Origin: Paenibacillus urinalis
Lineage (GTDB): Bacteria > Bacillota > Bacilli > Paenibacillales > Paenibacillaceae
Reading direction: 5' to 3'
Assembly (NCBI RefSeq): GCF_028747985.1
Contig: NZ_CP118108.1
Span: 3,911,501-3,975,500, forward strand
Length of the DNA stretch: 64,000 nt
This document shows positions 41,247-51,600 of this stretch, piece by piece. A model generated the notes under the pieces. The model worked only from the letters and a program-made list of their open reading frames with translations. It made no database searches and was not told the origin of the DNA. How positions within the stretch are numbered: position 1 is the stretch's first letter; each line of letters starts with the position of its first letter. Both the position numbers and the translations under genes were made by a program.

Positions 41247-42101
41247 TTACTTCGGCTGCGTAATGACGATACGCTCACCATCAAACTCAAGAGTAGCCCG
41301 ATTATCAATAGACAGCGCTTCTAAATACTCTCTCGGCACCTGAAGACGGCCAGCTCGATCAATAATGACAAATGCTTCATGCACCTCGCTCCTGCCTGGG
41401 ACAACCTCTGTGTCCAAATTGGCGTTGCGTTTAACAAATTCAGTGCTGGTAAGCCCGTCACGAATAGCAACAATTCGGTCTACCTTATTCGCTAGTGCCA
41501 TATCGTGGGTGACGATGACAACACTGACGGCCAGTTCCCGATTCAGCTTCCGAAAAATATCCATGATCCGGTCACTTGTCTCGCTGTCAACAGAACCTGT
41601 AGGTTCATCAGCAAGCAGCAAACGAGGCCGATTGGCCAGAGAAATCGCAATGGCGACCCGCTGCTGCTCTCCCCCTGATAATTGGTGCAGTCTGCTGTGC
41701 ATTCGGTGCTCAAGCCCTACCCATTCAAGCAGCTGTTTTGCATAGCTCCGATCATATTTCCCGCCAAGCATCATCGGTGTTTCCACATTTTCGAGAGCTG
41801 TCATGTAGGGAAGCAAATTCCGGCCGTTGTTCTGCCAAATAAAGCCGACGGTGTGTCTCTTGTATTCCACAAGCTGTGCTTCCGTCATCTTGAGCAGATC
41901 CCAATCCCCTACGACAGCTGTTCCAGCAGAGGGGCGGTCTAGACCCCCAAGGATGTTGAGCAGTGTTGACTTACCGCTGCCGCTGTTGCCGATAATTGCC
42001 ATCATCTCACCCTCTTCGACAGTCAGGTTCAGACCTTGAAGAGCTACGACTTCAACCTCGCTGGTTTTATAAATCTTGACCAAGCCTTCGCAGTGAATCA
42101 T
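41247..42101 (-). CDS. ABC transporter ATPase with C-terminal AbrB-like domain
   Basis: 284 residues. Residues 1-225 are a LolD/MacB-type ATPase: Walker A GNSGSGKS (38-45), Q-loop Gln 90, signature LSGGEQQ (141-147), Walker B LLLADE (161-166), H-loop His 199. Residues about 243-284 (VIIDRAGRLQVPREYLEAL, LEFDGERIVI) match the swapped-hairpin AbrB/SpoVT/MazE fold, usually a DNA-binding or dimerisation unit. GGAGAGGAG precedes the ATG, 1 nt after the permease stop. It is the second ATPase in the operon for a single FtsX permease. Confidence 0.88.
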   Translation of the reverse strand: MIHCEGLVKIYKTSEVEVVALQGLNLTVEEGEMMAIIGNSGSGKSTLLNILGGLDRPSAGTAVVGDWDLLKMTEAQLVEYKRHTVGFIWQNNGRNLLPYMTALENVETPMMLGGKYDRSYAKQLLEWVGLEHRMHSRLHQLSGGEQQRVAIAISLANRPRLLLADEPTGSVDSETSDRIMDIFRKLNRELAVSVVIVTHDMALANKVDRIVAIRDGLTSTEFVKRNANLDTEVVPGRSEVHEAFVIIDRAGRLQVPREYLEALSIDNRATLEFDGERIVITQPK

Positions 42102-42102
42102 A

Positions 42103-45063
42103 TCAGCGCTCCTCTCCCATCTTCACAGCCTGATGTACTCTGAGTCTGCGAATTTGCCATAACAGCATCACTGCTCCAATGAAGAGCATGACTCCGGTTA
42201 CGATATACAGCTGATTCGTATCACTGGCTTCGAACACGATCCGGAACGGAGGCACCTGAGTCTCTACATTATCCGTCGTTTGCAGGAATGGAAGAAACAA
42301 TCTGCTCGCCAGCTGACCTATACCGATCCCTAGTGCGATGGATAACCCCGCCGTAAATACCTGTTCAAGCAGCAGCATCCCGCTCAGCTGACCTCTGGAG
42401 AGTCCCATCGCCCTCAGCACACCGAACTGAACGACTCTGCCTGACAGATTAAAGAACCAATACAGTACATAACCAATTAATGAAATAATAATGGAAACAA
42501 GAAATCCAAGGCTTAATATGCCAAAGACTCCGCCTCGCGATGGATGCTTGCTCTCTGCTACAAGCTCGGTACGGACATCCTTGACAGAGGACAATTCAAT
42601 CCCTGCATTGGCTAATTCCGTCATCAGAGGAGCAACTAAGGCATCAGGCTCCATCTTGAGCCACACCTCGTACGGAATCATCGGCACCTGGTCGTAAATA
42701 TAATCCAGATTGGTGATGAAGAACGGTGTCTGATCAGGGTATTGTGCCGGCCAGTATGGCAGAATACCAAATACAACAAATTCGATCATCTGCTCCTGCA
42801 GAGCAATGGATATGATGTCTCCACTTTCCAGCTGATATTTCTCCGCAAGATTAGAAGGAATTATGACGGCCCCTTCATAATGACCGAGCAGATCAAGATA
42901 ACGATTCGGATGAGCTGGAAATAGATCATTACGGAACCAGGCCACCTCGGCAAAATCTACATTATCAATGCCTACAATCATTCCCTGACCTGCTGATTTA
43001 CCTGAGACAATGACATTGCCTTTGGTTTGCAGGACCCTGGCAGCGTGTTCTACGCCAGGCAGCTGCCTGAATACTTCAAACGGCGGTTCAGAGTAAATCA
43101 TTCTTCCGGGCGCTGTACCGCCTCCGCCCATGCCTGGATTTCCTCCACCGCCAGGATTGCCCCCGCCTCCTGGATTTCCTCCGGGATTACCGCCTGTATT
43201 TCCACCATTGTTATTTCCTCCGCCCCCAGCGCTGCCTCCGGGCTCATTCGGATTACCACCTCCGCCCGCGTTTCCACCGCTGACTGGAGTCAATTCAGGT
43301 GAACCCTCCCATACGGTCTGCATAACAACATCCGTACCATATTCATACAGCGTACGTTCTGTGGAATTCAGATCAATGGTTCTTGCAGCAGATGCATTGT
43401 ACACGCCCAGTCCCAGAGTCAAAACCAGCAGGATCATAAGCGGGTAGTAAGAAGATGAAGACCGAGAGAGCTGAGTCAACGTCAGATAGAGCGGAACCGG
43501 AAAAATTTTGCGGCCGATCAACTGGATCAGTTTGAGAATCAACGGGAATAACCTCAGAAAGAACAGACCCATAGCAAATATCGCGATGGCGGGTACAAAA
43601 AATAAAAAAGGCTGCACCTGCAATTGATCGGTTGTCATTCCTGTTTGAAAGGTCAGCATCTGGCGTTCGTAGAACAGATAGTAGCCGTAGCCAGAAATAC
43701 CGAGCAATAAAATATCGAGATACCACCGCTGCCATATCGGCTTACGATCACTTCTCGCCTGCCGGCGCTTGGCATCCACAATTGTCGCTCTTGCATAATT
43801 AATTGCCGGAATAACGGAAGCGATCATAGACGCAATTACCGCAACAAGCCCCAGCCAGAGTGCATCCTGCGTTACTCCTACAGGTATCGCTTTGCGATCG
43901 ACGAATTCCAGGAATCCGCTAGCAGAGCCTATGCTCTTCGCCATAAACCAGCCAAGAAACGGACCTGCCATCATTGCTGCTGCGCCGAGAATCAAACCCT
44001 CCAGCAAATACAACAAAATAATCTGTCTGGCTGATGCTCCCCGGCTCCGCAGAACAGCAATATCACTCTCCTGCTTCTGAAGCGATTGTCTTGCGTTCAT
44101 GACGATAAAATAGAAGACCATGGCAATCATCGGAACCGCAAGTGTGAAGAGCATGGTCTGCAGCTGCAGGCTCTGGGCTCTAAAGTTAGCAAGCAAATCA
44201 CCGAAAGAGATGTCGACCTTAGTATCCTTTAATCGTTGATACAGCTCGATGTCCAATCGTTCGAGTGTTCTTCCCAGCCCTGGCAGCTGGCTCGTTTGAA
44301 TCTCACCCAAGTCAAAGGCGTAATACCATCTCGAAGTCTGAAGCGGAACGCCTTTTTCTCCCAGCAAATAAGTATTCATCACTTCTGGATCGACATACAG
44401 TCCATTCATCATTCCTTCAAATCCTTGGAACCAATAAGGATCAGTCAGATCATCTGGAGTAAAGACACCTGTAATCTTGACCCTCAGCGTCAGATCCAGC
44501 CCGCTGTATACGGGATATTCCAGGATGTCACCGACATGCAGATCGTTTCGATACATACCTTCCTCGAGCATCGCTGCCTCAATCACGTTATCCCGCACCT
44601 GATTCCCTGGTATAACACCTTGAGTCACTGTTACATGATCTTCTAGATCAGTCATTGCGCCAGCGGTCATGGTCCTGATTCTGCTGGCGTCAACTTTGGT
44701 AGGATCTTCAGGACTAACTTCCGTGCTGCGGATCGTACGGACGTTAAGATAAGTATTGTGATCGAAGCCGATGCTGCTCGAAACATCTTCCCTAATATAT
44801 CGATCAACTTCGTTCAGCGAGGCAAGGTCTGTCTTCGTTCCTCCTGCCGCCTGATAGCTCATGAGCAGAGAACCTGCAGGCATACCGCTGCTCTCTTCCT
44901 CCAAAGACTGAGCAACGACACGCTTTAACGCTCCATCTGCATACATAGGGATGCTGACGGTGAAACCTACAGCCACAATAAGACCAAGCAAGGTACTTAG
45001 CGTGAGCCATCGGGTATTCCACATTTTTCGAGCCAAGAGGCGCAACAAGGGCATTCCTTTCAT
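42103..45063 (-). CDS. FtsX/MacB-type ABC permease with Gly/Asn-rich ectodomain insert
   Basis: 986 residues. An N-terminal membrane helix (about 19-41) is followed by a large extracellular domain, a membrane cluster (about 300-440), a pair of further helices (about 450-550), a second ectodomain and a last FtsX cluster (about 850-975). The second ectodomain contains a low-complexity stretch of Gly, Asn and Pro (about 593-650). No catalytic motif is expected. Its ATG overlaps the adaptor stop (TAATG), so translation is coupled. Predicted export of a peptide, lipid or drug, or mechanotransmission as in MacB. Confidence 0.88.
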   Translation of the reverse strand: MKGMPLLRLLARKMWNTRWLTLSTLLGLIVAVGFTVSIPMYADGALKRVVAQSLEEESSGMPAGSLLMSYQAAGGTKTDLASLNEVDRYIREDVSSSIGFDHNTYLNVRTIRSTEVSPEDPTKVDASRIRTMTAGAMTDLEDHVTVTQGVIPGNQVRDNVIEAAMLEEGMYRNDLHVGDILEYPVYSGLDLTLRVKITGVFTPDDLTDPYWFQGFEGMMNGLYVDPEVMNTYLLGEKGVPLQTSRWYYAFDLGEIQTSQLPGLGRTLERLDIELYQRLKDTKVDISFGDLLANFRAQSLQLQTMLFTLAVPMIAMVFYFIVMNARQSLQKQESDIAVLRSRGASARQIILLYLLEGLILGAAAMMAGPFLGWFMAKSIGSASGFLEFVDRKAIPVGVTQDALWLGLVAVIASMIASVIPAINYARATIVDAKRRQARSDRKPIWQRWYLDILLLGISGYGYYLFYERQMLTFQTGMTTDQLQVQPFLFFVPAIAIFAMGLFFLRLFPLILKLIQLIGRKIFPVPLYLTLTQLSRSSSSYYPLMILLVLTLGLGVYNASAARTIDLNSTERTLYEYGTDVVMQTVWEGSPELTPVSGGNAGGGGNPNEPGGSAGGGGNNNGGNTGGNPGGNPGGGGNPGGGGNPGMGGGGTAPGRMIYSEPPFEVFRQLPGVEHAARVLQTKGNVIVSGKSAGQGMIVGIDNVDFAEVAWFRNDLFPAHPNRYLDLLGHYEGAVIIPSNLAEKYQLESGDIISIALQEQMIEFVVFGILPYWPAQYPDQTPFFITNLDYIYDQVPMIPYEVWLKMEPDALVAPLMTELANAGIELSSVKDVRTELVAESKHPSRGGVFGILSLGFLVSIIISLIGYVLYWFFNLSGRVVQFGVLRAMGLSRGQLSGMLLLEQVFTAGLSIALGIGIGQLASRLFLPFLQTTDNVETQVPPFRIVFEASDTNQLYIVTGVMLFIGAVMLLWQIRRLRVHQAVKMGEER

Positions 45064-46169
45064 TACCTTCCGACCACCTTCTGTCCGGGCGTCAGACCTT
45101 TGAGGATTTCAACATCCGTCGATGTCTGCTGACCTACCTCAACGTCAACCTCCCTCTTGCTACCATCCGCCTCTACAACTTGTACATACGTTCTGGATCC
45201 AATGGATCGAAGTGTAGAGATCGGTATTAACACGGCATTCTCTTTGCGCTGAGTTACAATTGATACGGTAAGAGGAGTACCGCGATTCAGCCCTTCCGGC
45301 CAATCATCCAGCTCAACAATGACATATTGGTCCAGTGATTCCTGAGCAGGAGGTGTCCCTGCTCCGCCATCTCCTCCAGAGCCCGTTTCTTCGGCTAATT
45401 CCATAGGCATTACCTGAATGGTACCTGTATGCGTTCCAGCCGCGTTAATATCCACATCAGCCTTCATTCCTTGTGCAATCACTTCCAGATCCTTCTTGGC
45501 AAAAGTAGCGGCAACGACGAGATTAGATGTGTCAGCAATGGTCGCAATCGGATCGTATGCCTTCACAGCAGCTCCTTTTTCCACCTGAACACTCAGCACG
45601 GTGCCTGCAAAAGGGGCTGACAGCGTTGATTTGCCTACCTGCTCCTCCAGATCCGCTAACTCTTGTCTTTGCTCTTCAAACGTAATTACAGCTTCTTCAT
45701 ATTCGACTGGGTCCATCTCGTCTTTTTTGCGGAGTGTCTCCTTCATCTGCACTTCCGCTTTTCGAATCTGCAGCTTCTTCTGGCGAATTTGCTTCTCCAG
45801 CTCCTCCACATCCAGCACAGCAATTTGCTGTCCAGCCTTCACCTTATCTCCCGGTTTGACGAACAATTCCTTGACGTGCATGCCATCAAGTGTAAAATAA
45901 ACCTTCTCCTCTCTCTGACTCATCAGCTTGCCGGAACCCGAAACCTTGGTTTCAATCGTTTCTGTACGAACTTCATATTCCGGCTTCTTGGATATGGTCG
46001 GCGGTGTGATTGGGGGTAGTACCTCCTCTTCTGGTTCTGCCGGCAGTAAGGAACAGCCGCTGAGCATAAGACCTGCTGCACCAACTAGTGCAATGCTCCG
46101 AAGGCGTCTCTTCCAGCTGGTATAGGATTCGTTATGTAATAAATTTACCGTCCACCATCTCATGAACAT
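45063..46169 (-). CDS. HlyD/MacA-like adaptor lipoprotein
   Basis: 368 residues. Signal peptide with lipobox LMLSGC (Cys near 39), then the membrane-fusion-protein fold: biotinyl-lipoyl half (VKPGDKVKAGQQIAVLD), a coiled-coil hairpin (about 110-165), the second lipoyl half (LSAPFAGTVLSVQVEKG) and beta-barrel/C-terminal parts. The ATG at 46169 has GGAGG 9 nt upstream and overlaps the upstream ATPase gene by 38 nt. The adaptor would sit on the outer face of the membrane with the permease. Confidence 0.87.
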   Translation of the reverse strand: MFMRWWTVNLLHNESYTSWKRRLRSIALVGAAGLMLSGCSLLPAEPEEEVLPPITPPTISKKPEYEVRTETIETKVSGSGKLMSQREEKVYFTLDGMHVKELFVKPGDKVKAGQQIAVLDVEELEKQIRQKKLQIRKAEVQMKETLRKKDEMDPVEYEEAVITFEEQRQELADLEEQVGKSTLSAPFAGTVLSVQVEKGAAVKAYDPIATIADTSNLVVAATFAKKDLEVIAQGMKADVDINAAGTHTGTIQVMPMELAEETGSGGDGGAGTPPAQESLDQYVIVELDDWPEGLNRGTPLTVSIVTQRKENAVLIPISTLRSIGSRTYVQVVEADGSKREVDVEVGQQTSTDVEILKGLTPGQKVVGR

Positions 46170-46815
46170 GGTCTGCAACCTCCAAAATCGTAGGATCATG
46201 TGTCGTCATGCAGATCGTTACTTGCTCTGTTGCAATCATATTTCGAAAAACCGCCATCACTTGTGCTCCCATCTTGGAGTCAAGCTCTGCCGTTGGTTCA
46301 TCCGCGAGCAGAAGCTTCGGACGATGTGCTATGGCCTTGGCTATTGCGACTCTCTGCTGCTCTCCGCCTGACAGCTCAAAGGGCCGGTGCTTCGCCCGTT
46401 TGGTAAGGCCCACCATCTCAAGGCAATAAGCCACCCTCTCCTTCCATTCACTCCTTGGAACATTTGCCATCCGAAGGGACAGCTCTACATTCTCCCATGC
46501 AGACAGTAAGGGCATCAGAGCATACGCCTGAAAAATAAAACCAATATCCTGCCGTCTGAGCTTGGTTCGACTCCCGTCTCCTGTATCATGCAGAGCCCTG
46601 CCATCAAAATAAATCTCACCACTGGTTGGCTGATCAAGACCTCCCAGCATATTTAGCAAAGTCGTCTTTCCCGAGCCTGACCTTCCTTTCAGCATAACAA
46701 GCTGCTCCGCATGGACCTCCAGATCGATACCTTTCAGTACATGAATGGCCTTGCCTCCCGTCTCAAAGCTGCGATGAACATTGCACACCTTAAGAACAGT
46801 CTCACCGGCCTCCAA
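46132..46815 (-). CDS. LolD/MacB-type ABC ATPase, start uncertain
   Basis: 227 residues from a TTG at 46815. Walker A GRSGSGKT (44-51), signature LSGGEQQ, Walker B LLLADE, all intact; partner of the adaptor and permease downstream. The TTG has no ribosome binding site. The same frame stays open upstream to 47019, with gene-like acidic codons (QDEDKSSSIFAQEKDDALPP), and the only good site is TGGGGGC, placed 9 nt before an ATA codon at 46986. The real protein may therefore be about 284 residues with a non-standard start. The end overlaps the adaptor gene. Confidence 0.85.
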   Translation of the reverse strand: MEAGETVLKVCNVHRSFETGGKAIHVLKGIDLEVHAEQLVMLKGRSGSGKTTLLNMLGGLDQPTSGEIYFDGRALHDTGDGSRTKLRRQDIGFIFQAYALMPLLSAWENVELSLRMANVPRSEWKERVAYCLEMVGLTKRAKHRPFELSGGEQQRVAIAKAIAHRPKLLLADEPTAELDSKMGAQVMAVFRNMIATEQVTICMTTHDPTILEVADHVHEMVDGKFIT

Positions 46816-47050
46816 TCGGGATGAATCCGAATCCGAGCGCCCGATAACCTCGCTCTCCTCTTCCTTGCTGATGATCTCAAGTACAGGTGCTCTCTCTGGC
46901 GGCAGTGCATCATCCTTCTCCTGAGCAAATATAGAAGAACTCTTGTCCTCATCCTGCGTTTTTCTGCTGCGAAATGGTATTCGTATAACAACCAGCCCCC
47001 AAACATCACAAGGAAATAACTAGAATATAATTACAAATATTTCTATCTGC

Positions 47051-47056
47051 ATTATA
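47051..47056 (-). promoter_or_regulatory. Candidate -10 of the ABC operon
   Basis: TATAAT on the minus strand, with CTTATT or TTGTAA too near or too far for a clear -35. It is 60-70 nt upstream of the ATA codon discussed for the first gene. Confidence 0.35.
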
Positions 47057-47117
47057 AACGACATAAAACAGGAATAAGTTACAACCTTTTAAAGATAATT
47101 TTCATTTGCTCACAACA

Positions 47118-47144
47118 ACAAAAAAACGGCCCTCCGCAGGGCCG
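47118..47144 (-). terminator. Terminator of the pyr operon
   Basis: CGGCCCT and AGGGCCG stem followed by TTTTTTTG on the minus strand, 23 nt after pyrE. Confidence 0.88.
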
Positions 47145-47166
47145 CCTATCTATAGAAACTTTTATA

Positions 47167-47808
47167 TTACAATCCAAATGAATTTGGATCTTCACGCCAG
47201 GAGCGAAGCAATTCCAGGTCCGTTTCGGCAATAGCTCCTTCACGCAGAGCCACCTCAGTCAGCGCTGTATAATTGGACAAGCTTTGCAGTGGAATTCCCG
47301 CTTCTTCAAAAGCCTTCGATGCCCGATCCAGCTGATAGCTGAAGATTGCCAGTACGGCAAGTGCCTCTGCTCCAGCTTCCTGTACCGCCTTTGCAGCCTT
47401 CAAAGAGCTTCCTCCTGTGGAGATCAAATCTTCAATGACGATGACTTTTTGACCTTCGCGAACAAGTCCCTCGATCAGGTTTTCTTTCCCGTGCCCTTTG
47501 GCCTTGTCACGAATGTAAATCATCGGAAGTCCCAGCTTCTGCGCAACGAATGCAGCGTGAGGGATACCGGCGGTTGCAGTTCCAGCGATGACTTCTGTTT
47601 CCGGATACTGCTCGCGGATAACTGCTGCGAACGATTCAGCGATTAGATCTCGAATTTCGGGATAGGACATCGTGAGCCGATTGTCACAATAGATCGGAGA
47701 TTTAATGCCGGAGGTCCAGGTAAAAGGCTGATTCGGACGCAGTGCCACTGCCTTAATCTGTAGCAATTTGGATGCCAGCTGTTCTGGAATTTGCGTTAAT
47801 GTTGTCAT
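47167..47808 (-). CDS. pyrE: Orotate phosphoribosyltransferase
   Basis: 213 residues. Converts orotate and PRPP to orotidine 5'-phosphate. PRPP-binding motif [14 protein letters not shown] and the flexible loop [15 protein letters not shown] are present. The ATG overlaps the pyrF stop (ATGA), so the two are coupled. Last gene of the operon. Confidence 0.96.
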   Translation of the reverse strand: MTTLTQIPEQLASKLLQIKAVALRPNQPFTWTSGIKSPIYCDNRLTMSYPEIRDLIAESFAAVIREQYPETEVIAGTATAGIPHAAFVAQKLGLPMIYIRDKAKGHGKENLIEGLVREGQKVIVIEDLISTGGSSLKAAKAVQEAGAEALAVLAIFSYQLDRASKAFEEAGIPLQSLSNYTALTEVALREGAIAETDLELLRSWREDPNSFGL

Positions 47809-48545
47809 TGATTCATCATCTCCTCAATAATTTGCTCTGCTGCCGCTCTTGGGTTCTCACTGGCAGTTATAGGCCGGCCCACAACGATGTAGCTGCTGCC
47901 TCCAGCGATGGCTTGTCCAGGTGTAAGAATTCGGGACTGGTCGCCTACCGCGCTTCCCGCAGGGCGAATCCCCGGTGTAACCGTATAAAATTGATCTCCA
48001 CATGCTTCTCTGATTGCAGCTACCTCTAGCGGTGATGCAACTACACCTTGAAGTCCCGCTTCCTTGGCGAGCGAGGCATAGCGTACAACAGCCGTCTCTA
48101 CATCGCCTGGAATGCCAATTTCATCGTTCATCGTCGCCTGATTCGTACTTGTCAGCTGAGTTACTGCGATAATCGTCGGAACTCTAAGTCCCTCCTCTTC
48201 CGCTGCCTGTTTGGCTCCCGCCAGTGCAGCGGACATCATCTCTCTGCCCCCAGCGGCATGAACGTTGAACATATCCACACCCAGCCGGGTAACGCTATGT
48301 GAGCCACCCTTCACTGTATTGGGGATATCATGCATTTTCACATCCAGAAATACAGAATACCCTTTCTCCTTAAGCTCTTTCACAAAGGACGGACCTGCCG
48401 AATAGAACAGCTGCATTCCGACTTTCATGTAGCAAGGTATTCCCTCAAGACGGTCAATCAGCTGTCTCGCACCGTCTGCATCAGGATAGTCCAACGCTAC
48501 CATCAGGCGTCCAGCCATTTCTTTATATTCAGAAGATAATTGCAT
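47805..48545 (-). CDS. pyrF: Orotidine 5'-phosphate decarboxylase
   Basis: 246 residues. Makes UMP. The catalytic Asp-Lys-Asp set is in [13 protein letters not shown], and the C-terminal phosphate loop is [18 protein letters not shown] precedes the ATG at 48545. It starts about 106 nt after carB; a long hairpin fills the gap where Bacillus subtilis has pyrK and pyrD. Confidence 0.96.
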   Translation of the reverse strand: MQLSSEYKEMAGRLMVALDYPDADGARQLIDRLEGIPCYMKVGMQLFYSAGPSFVKELKEKGYSVFLDVKMHDIPNTVKGGSHSVTRLGVDMFNVHAAGGREMMSAALAGAKQAAEEEGLRVPTIIAVTQLTSTNQATMNDEIGIPGDVETAVVRYASLAKEAGLQGVVASPLEVAAIREACGDQFYTVTPGIRPAGSAVGDQSRILTPGQAIAGGSSYIVVGRPITASENPRAAAEQIIEEMMNQ

Positions 48546-48584
48546 CTGCCGCTCTCCTCCATCCATTTCTTTTATTCGTTATAA

Positions 48585-48630
48585 AGGACATCGGATAAAG
48601 CCCGCTGATTCAGAGCTTTATCGATGTCCT
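48585..48630 (-). repeat. Long hairpin between carB and pyrF
   Basis: AGGACATCG(G)ATAAAGC pairs with GCTTTATCGATGTCCT: 16 bp with one bulged G and a 13 nt loop. A short TTTAT follows on the minus strand, so it may be a weak terminator or an RNA-processing or stability element. Confidence 0.65.
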
Positions 48631-48651
48631 CTAAGATATTGTCTATGCGAA

Positions 48652-51600
48652 TCAGCGGCTGAACGCTGGCATGGATTCGGAGGAGAAGTTAATGGTCTCC
48701 AGCATTTGCAGAAGTGCGCGTACCGTATCCAGAGACGTCATACATACAACCCCGTTCTCAACAGCTTCCCGGCGAATACGGAACCCGTCACGCTGCGGTG
48801 TTTTACCTTTTGTCAGCGTATTGAATACGAAGTTCGCTTCACCTGTACGAATCATATCCAGAATGTTCGGTGTTCCTTCGCTGAGCTTGTTGACGGTTTG
48901 AACCGGAATTCCCGCCTTAGCGAGTGCATCCGCAGTACCGCCCGTTGCAATGATCTTGTAGCCAAGCTTGTAGAAGCCGCCGAGCAGAGATACAGCCTCG
49001 TCCTTGTCTTTATCTGCTACAGTGGCGATAATCGCGCCGGAAGAAGGAATCTTCATGCCGGCTCCGATCAGTCCTTTGTACAGCGCCTTCGCGTATAGCA
49101 CATCACGACCCATAACTTCACCCGTAGATTTCATTTCAGGTCCCAGCGTAGGTTCTACACGGCGCAGCTTCGCAAAGGAGAAGACCGGCACTTTCACCGA
49201 TACATGATCACTCTCCGGCCATAGACCATCCACATAGCCTTGATCCGCAAGCTTGTTGCCAAGAATCGCCTGGGTCGCCAGATTCGCCATTGGAATGCCG
49301 GTTACTTTGCTCAGGAATGGAACGGTTCTTGAAGATCTAGGGTTAACCTCGATAACATACACATCATCTTGATAGATAACGAACTGAATGTTCACGAGCC
49401 CGATCGTCTTGAGTTCCTTCGCAATTTTAATCGTGATATCTACAATTTTTTCTTTCAAATGTGCTTCCAGGTGCTGCGGAGGATATACTGCAATGGAGTC
49501 ACCGGAGTGAACACCTGCCCGTTCAACATGCTCCATAATTCCCGGGATCAGAACCGTTTCACCGTCACAGATCGCATCGACTTCAACCTCTTTACCCAGC
49601 ATATAGCGGTCAATCAGCACCGGGTGCTCAGGATTAATCTTCACTGCCTGCTCCATGTAGCTGAGCAGCTCGCTGTCGGAGTATACAATCTCCATCGCGC
49701 GTCCGCCAAGTACGTAGGAAGGACGCACCAGTACCGGATAGCCCAAACCTTGTGCAGTGCCAACGGCCTCATCAACAGAAGTAACTGTGCTGCCTTGCGG
49801 CTGTGCAATTGACAATCGGGACAGCAGTGCTTCAAATTTCTTGCGGTCTTCGGCTTCGTCAATGCTCGCAAGATCTGTACCCAGTATCTTCACTCCTGCT
49901 GCGGCAAGCGGTGCAGCCAGGTTGATCGCGGTTTGTCCACCGAACTGCACGATGACGCCGATCGGGTTCTCCTGCTCAATTACGTTCATTACATCTTCGA
50001 AGAACAATGGTTCAAAGTAGAGTCGGTCAGACGTATTGAAATCCGTGGATACTGTTTCAGGGTTATTATTGATAATAACCGCTTCGTATCCCGCCTTTTG
50101 AATCGCCCATACCGCGTGTACTGTTGAATAGTCGAATTCGATACCTTGGCCGATCCGAATCGGACCCGAACCGAGTACCACAATCTTCTCCTTGTCGGAA
50201 GGAAGAACCTCATTCTCGGTTTCATAGCTTGAGTAGTAGTATGGTGTGGTTGCTTCGAACTCTGCTGCGCAGGTATCTACCATTTTGTAGACAGGACGCA
50301 GGTTTTGAGCCTCACGCAATTCACGGACTTCACTTTCCTTCGTATGAGCTGTCCCTGGTTGACCTTCAGCACGAAGCTCGGCAATAGAACGGTCTGTAAA
50401 GCCCATGCGTTTCGCTTGATACAATGTTTCCGCAGTCAGTTCTTTCTCTGACCGAATCTGGTCTTCGAATTTGACGATGGCTTCAATCTTATCCAGGAAC
50501 CACCAGTCAATCTTCGTAATATCCTGAATTTCTTGGAGCGTGTATCCACGACGGAATGCTTCAGCGACTAAGAACATTCGCTCATCGTCCGGTTTAGCAA
50601 GGCGGTTTCTAAGTACCTCATCTTCGAGTGTTGCCGCTTCTTTTAGATAGATGCGGTTCACACCAATCTCGAGAGAGCGGACAGCCTTATGAATGGACTC
50701 TTCAAAAGTACGCCCGATCGCCATAACCTCGCCGGTTGCTTTCATCTGAGTACCCAGCTTACGGTTAGCGGATGTAAATTTATCAAATGGCCAGCGTGGA
50801 ATTTTACTTACGATATAATCAAGCGTTGGCTCAAAGAATGCATAGGTTTGACCTGTTACCGGGTTAATGATCTCATCCAGTGTATAGCCGAGTGCGATCT
50901 TGGCCGCCATCTTAGCAATCGGATATCCCGTTGCTTTGGAAGCCAGAGCAGAAGAGCGGCTGACACGCGGATTAACCTCGATAACATAGTATTGGAAGCT
51001 TTGCGGATCCAGCGCAAATTGCACGTTACATCCACCCTCAATGTTCAAGGCGCGGATAATTTTAAGCGATGCCGAGCGAAGCATTTGATATTCACGGTCG
51101 GACAGCGTTTGGCTTGGAGCCACAACGATACTATCGCCTGTATGCACGCCTACCGGGTCAAAGTTCTCCATGTTGCAGACAACGATACAGTTATCGTTAG
51201 CATCCCGCATGACTTCATATTCGACTTCCTTCATTCCCGCGATACTCTTCTCAACGAGGCACTGTGTAATCGGGCTGTAACGAAGACCCGAAGCTACAGT
51301 CTCAAGAAGCTCTTCTTCATCTGCACAGATACCGCCTCCCGTTCCACCCAGCGTATAAGCAGGTCGAACAATGATTGGGTATCCAATCTCATTAGCGAAT
51401 TTTACTGCTTCTTCTACTGTTGTTACAATCGTGCTTTCTGGTACCGGCTGTTCCAGCTCACGCATCAGTTCACGGAACAGATCACGATCTTCCGCTTTCT
51501 CAATCGAAGTAAGCTGAGTTCCGAGCAATTTTACATTTTCACTTTCCAGTACGCCGGCACGAGCCAGCTCCACGGCCATGTTAAGGCCCGTTTGGCCGCC

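Noticed and set aside
46734..47009. 91-codon frame upstream of the first ABC ATPase
   Set aside because: Arg-rich product and no ribosome binding site; the ATPase frame over the same bases looks coding.
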